This document shows positions 63,609 through 64,000 of a stretch of DNA of 64,000 nt, one piece after another (the first letter of the stretch is position 1; each line of letters starts with the position of its first letter). The notes below the pieces were generated by a model. It was not told the origin of the DNA and did no database searches. It saw only the letters and a list, made by a program, of their open reading frames with translations. The DNA is from Mycobacteriales bacterium (GTDB taxonomy: Bacteria > Actinomycetota > Actinomycetes > Mycobacteriales > SCTD01): contig JAUJOY010000005.1 in assembly GCA_030447385.1 (NCBI GenBank), positions 192,319 to 256,318 of the forward strand. Reading direction: 5' to 3'. The position numbers and the translations under genes are program-made.

Positions 63609-64000
63609 GTGCCGGATGCCGAGGTGACGCTGCCCAGCACCACCGCCAGCGTTCCCACCGCTCGCCGTTTCGTCGAGTCGGTCCTGCTCGGCTGGGGTCT
63701 GGAGCGCCTCAGCTGGGACGCCGCCATGATCATCAGTGAGCTGACGTCCAACGTCGCCCTGCACGCCGGTGGGAGCGCCTTCATCGTGCGCGTGTCGGGT
63801 CGCCCGGACGGCAGCGTCCGCCTCGAGGTGAGCGACGGGTCGCTGCGTCTGCCGCAGCAGCGCACCCACTCAGCCACGGCCACGACCGGGCGGGGGCTGC
63901 GGATCGTCGGCGACCTGGCCGACGACTGGGGCGCCACTGCCGGGGTCGGTGGCAAGACCGTCTGGGTGGAGCTGGGCGGGCCGGCGTCTCGGGCCGCGGC
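63609..64000 (+). CDS. RsbW-like ATPase-fold protein, partial at window edge
   Basis: The first 130 residues are open to the end of the window. They begin PDAEVTLPSTTASVPTARRF, with the N box ISELTSNVALHAGGSAF, VSGRPDGSVRLEVSDGSLR and the G box TTGRGLRIVGDLADDWGA. It is a second HATPase_c_2 protein, divergent in sequence from the one at 62,524. With the helical gene between them, the three may form a partner-switching module. The stop lies outside the window. Confidence 0.85.
   Translation, partial: MPDAEVTLPSTTASVPTARRFVESVLLGWGLERLSWDAAMIISELTSNVALHAGGSAFIVRVSGRPDGSVRLEVSDGSLRLPQQRTHSATATTGRGLRIVGDLADDWGATAGVGGKTVWVELGGPASRAA

Overview
The window reads as chromosomal DNA of a high-GC actinomycete (Actinomycetota). 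The sequence is strongly GC-biased at third codon positions and GTG starts are common. Many genes have no Shine-Dalgarno site and instead carry a TANNNT hexamer 6-8 bp before the start, as leaderless genes do. The gene content fits: SARP regulator, LGFP repeats, DUF3072, AAC(2')-I acetyltransferase, a large ter cluster and an IS1380-type element. I cannot place it below phylum level from the sequence alone.

Region 1-11,160 looks like a decaying mobile or accessory segment. It starts inside a broken ISL3-type transposase and holds a complete-ended but frameshifted IS1380 element (3140-4769, CTAG target duplication). It also holds an orphan Imm1-like immunity gene, a truncated alpha/beta-hydrolase, broken HAD, DksA-like, DUF4265 and cysteine-hydrolase genes, and an intact three-gene ECF sigma / anti-sigma / membrane-protein operon. 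It ends at the 3' half of a tRNA-Ala gene (about 11,161-11,208) followed by a strong terminator hairpin, which is what an attR site left by an integrated element would look like.

Region 11.5-25.3 kb holds cell-surface and metabolic genes: a secreted beta-propeller/FN3/LGFP protein (frameshifted), an FAD-Rieske oxidoreductase, a SARP regulator with an apparent internal deletion, a secreted cupin, an OmpA-domain protein, a CYTH-CHAD protein, a MaoC-like protein, a small tyrosine phosphatase, DUF3072, AAC(2')-I and a membrane-anchored CAP protein.

Region 25.6-40.3 kb is the most interesting part, an elaborate ter (tellurite/chemical stress) cluster. Three TerD-domain proteins and a citrate-lyase-like aldolase lie beside a minus-strand run of Hsp70, a FN3/J-like partner, TerC-type DUF475, TerB, a coiled-coil protein, two phosphoribosyltransferase-family enzymes and a HAD phosphatase. 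An AIM24 protein diverges from its upstream end. The enzymes form the set that comparative genomics has proposed to make a nucleoside-like metabolite.

Region 40.4-64 kb starts with a CmtR-like ArsR regulator, a CDF metal exporter and a thioredoxin-like protein. Core genes follow (leuS, degV, plsY, comEA-comEC, holA, rpsT, lepA, hemW, DEAD-box helicase), mixed with several VOC proteins, an S9 peptidase, a MarR regulator and, at the end, two RsbW-like ATPase-fold genes, the last cut by the window edge.

Likely single-base frameshifts are frequent in 1-18 kb and again at 46-49.2 kb, but I saw none in 18.5-45.5 kb or 49.3-64 kb. Genes marked as pseudogenes for this reason may be intact if these are sequencing errors.
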